64,000 nucleotides of DNA from Trichaptum fuscoviolaceum (lineage: Eukaryota > Basidiomycota > Agaricomycetes > Hymenochaetales > Trichaptaceae), in NCBI GenBank assembly GCA_910574455.1, contig CAJSYZ010000004.1, positions 1,860,001-1,924,000 on the forward strand. The letters run 5' to 3'. A program made the position numbers and the translations under genes. Below, in pieces: positions 63,066-64,000 of the stretch. Within the stretch, counting starts at the first letter, position 1. Each line of letters starts with the position of its first letter. The notes under the pieces were generated by a model. That model made no database searches. It worked only from the letters and a program-made list of their open reading frames with translations, and was not told the DNA's origin.

Positions 63066-63569
63066 TCCTTCTCACTTCATTCTGTGTAGCTCAAGTTATC
63101 CATTTTCCCCCCGTTTTTTCTGACACTTCATATGTATGTATGTATGTGCAGTTTGTAGGATCATGTCTTCATCCCGTCTGTTCACCACGTTCAATATATC
63201 TCCTGATAGATCCTGGGTTGTCGCTGTGTGTGTAAGATGGTGATGCATTGTAAGAATATTAAGCTTGAGGTCTCTCTGACGGTGAAATCTGGTCACGGTG
63301 AATGTGCCGAGAATAACCGTGAGACAAAATTAGGTAACTTGAACTACTAAAACTTGAAGCTTCAAGAAAGAAAGTTCATTATGAATGCACCATCAATTGC
63401 ATCTTCTTCTGTTTCTCACATTATGTGCACCCTACTCAATTATAAAGTTGAAGCCCGAAAAAGGCGGTGTACCGGCTGATGGTAGATATCGCCGCTCGTC
63501 CTCAACGAGAGCGGGTTAACAGGTGGCCTTTGGTGTACTCACAGACCTCCACCACGACAGTCGGTTCAA
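63066..63569. other. Intergenic region before the alpha/beta hydrolase
   Basis: Contains the MFS 3' flank with a short TATG tandem (about 63132-63147) and the hydrolase promoter region. No gene was seen. Confidence 0.4.
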
Positions 63570-64000
63570 ATGGCGGACATAACTCGAGAGACCATTCAAA
63601 TACCCAGCGCCGAAACTGGTGTGAACCTTGACGTATGGTTGTACACACCGGAGGGCAAAGGCCCCTTCCCTGTTGTAGTAGCCGGGCATGGGTGAGTCTT
63701 TGATTGTTAAGACTTTATGCAGAATGTTGAACTCTGGCTCTTCGTATTTTTGTATAGTATGACACTCGTGAAGGACGCTGGACTCGCGGTATTTGGCGAG
63801 CGTTGGGCGTCTGACGCCGGCTATGCCTCGTTGATATTCGACTACCGTTGCTTTGGGGAGTCTGGTGGCGAGCCGCGCAACCTCGTCGACCTGCAGCGCC
63901 AGCTCGAAGACTACCGCAGCGTCATCACCTGGGCGCGGCATCACGCTGAGCTGTTTCGAAATGACAAGATCGTGGTTATGGGCAGTGCGATCAGTGGTTT
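63570..64000 (+). CDS. Alpha/beta hydrolase or polyketide-transferase-like protein (partial)
   Basis: The gene starts at the ATG at 63570 and runs off the right edge. Exon 1 ends at about 63691 (GHG) and exon 2 begins at about 63760 (MTLVKDAGLAVFGERW). The pattern PFPVVVAGHG, then SLIFDYRCFGESGG and VITWARHH, is that of fungal alpha/beta hydrolases acting on small molecules. At the nucleophile elbow the sequence reads VVMGSAISG. If aligned as in relatives with GTSFSG, the usual Ser position is Ala and the Ser lies one place earlier or two later. It may hydrolyse or transfer an acyl chain made by the cluster. Only about 130 residues are visible. Confidence 0.78.

Overview
The window reads as nuclear DNA of a filamentous basidiomycete, most likely an Agaricomycete. 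Genes are split by many GT-AG introns of about 45-65 bp, and the families are typical of mushroom genomes: a DUF6534-like membrane protein, GMC oxidoreductases, a membrane-anchored WD40 protein and mono-modular reducing polyketide synthases. No rRNA, tRNA or CRISPR array was seen.

The main content is a secondary-metabolite gene cluster spread over nearly the whole window. On the left is an intact iterative reducing PKS (726-7449, + strand, 17 exons, 1949 aa: KS-AT-DH-KR-ACP-TE). It is followed by a membrane-WD40 protein and an orphan intron-containing protein, then a GMC alcohol oxidase (16262-19136, -). The middle (about 19-36 kb) is gene-poor. It holds a DUF6534-like membrane protein, a protein-kinase scrap, a P450 pseudogene, simple repeats, diverged repeats, a SAM methyltransferase (29304-30261, +), a helical orphan gene and a multi-pass membrane protein. 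The right half is dense: a Baeyer-Villiger-type FAD monooxygenase (36524-39284, -), a cation/proton antiporter with a short C-terminus (39721-41493, -), a second megasynthase (42225-47179, -, 1543 aa), a stand-alone condensation-like acyltransferase (48432-50271, -), a multi-pass membrane protein, a flavin halogenase (54287-about 56349, -), an aldo-keto reductase (57794-59730, +), a 14-TM-type MFS exporter (60963-63065, +) and the start of an alpha/beta hydrolase that runs off the window.

The second megasynthase is the most unusual gene. Its domain order is adenylation - ACP - KS - AT-like, and the protein stops right after the AT-like region. The AT-like region has glycine where the catalytic serine should be, while the KS keeps its Cys-His-His set. 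This suggests an enzyme that activates a carboxylic acid, holds it on its own ACP and makes one decarboxylative condensation with an extender supplied by another protein. A plausible joint pathway (inference) is: the reducing PKS makes a polyene or reduced acyl chain, the A-ACP-KS protein makes or joins a second unit, the condensation-like enzyme acylates, and the halogenase, monooxygenase, GMC oxidase, AKR and methyltransferase decorate the product before the MFS pump exports it.

The acyltransferase gene is bracketed by direct copies of a compound repeat, with another copy inverted at 60 kb. Together with the broken P450 this indicates ongoing transposon-driven remodelling of the cluster.
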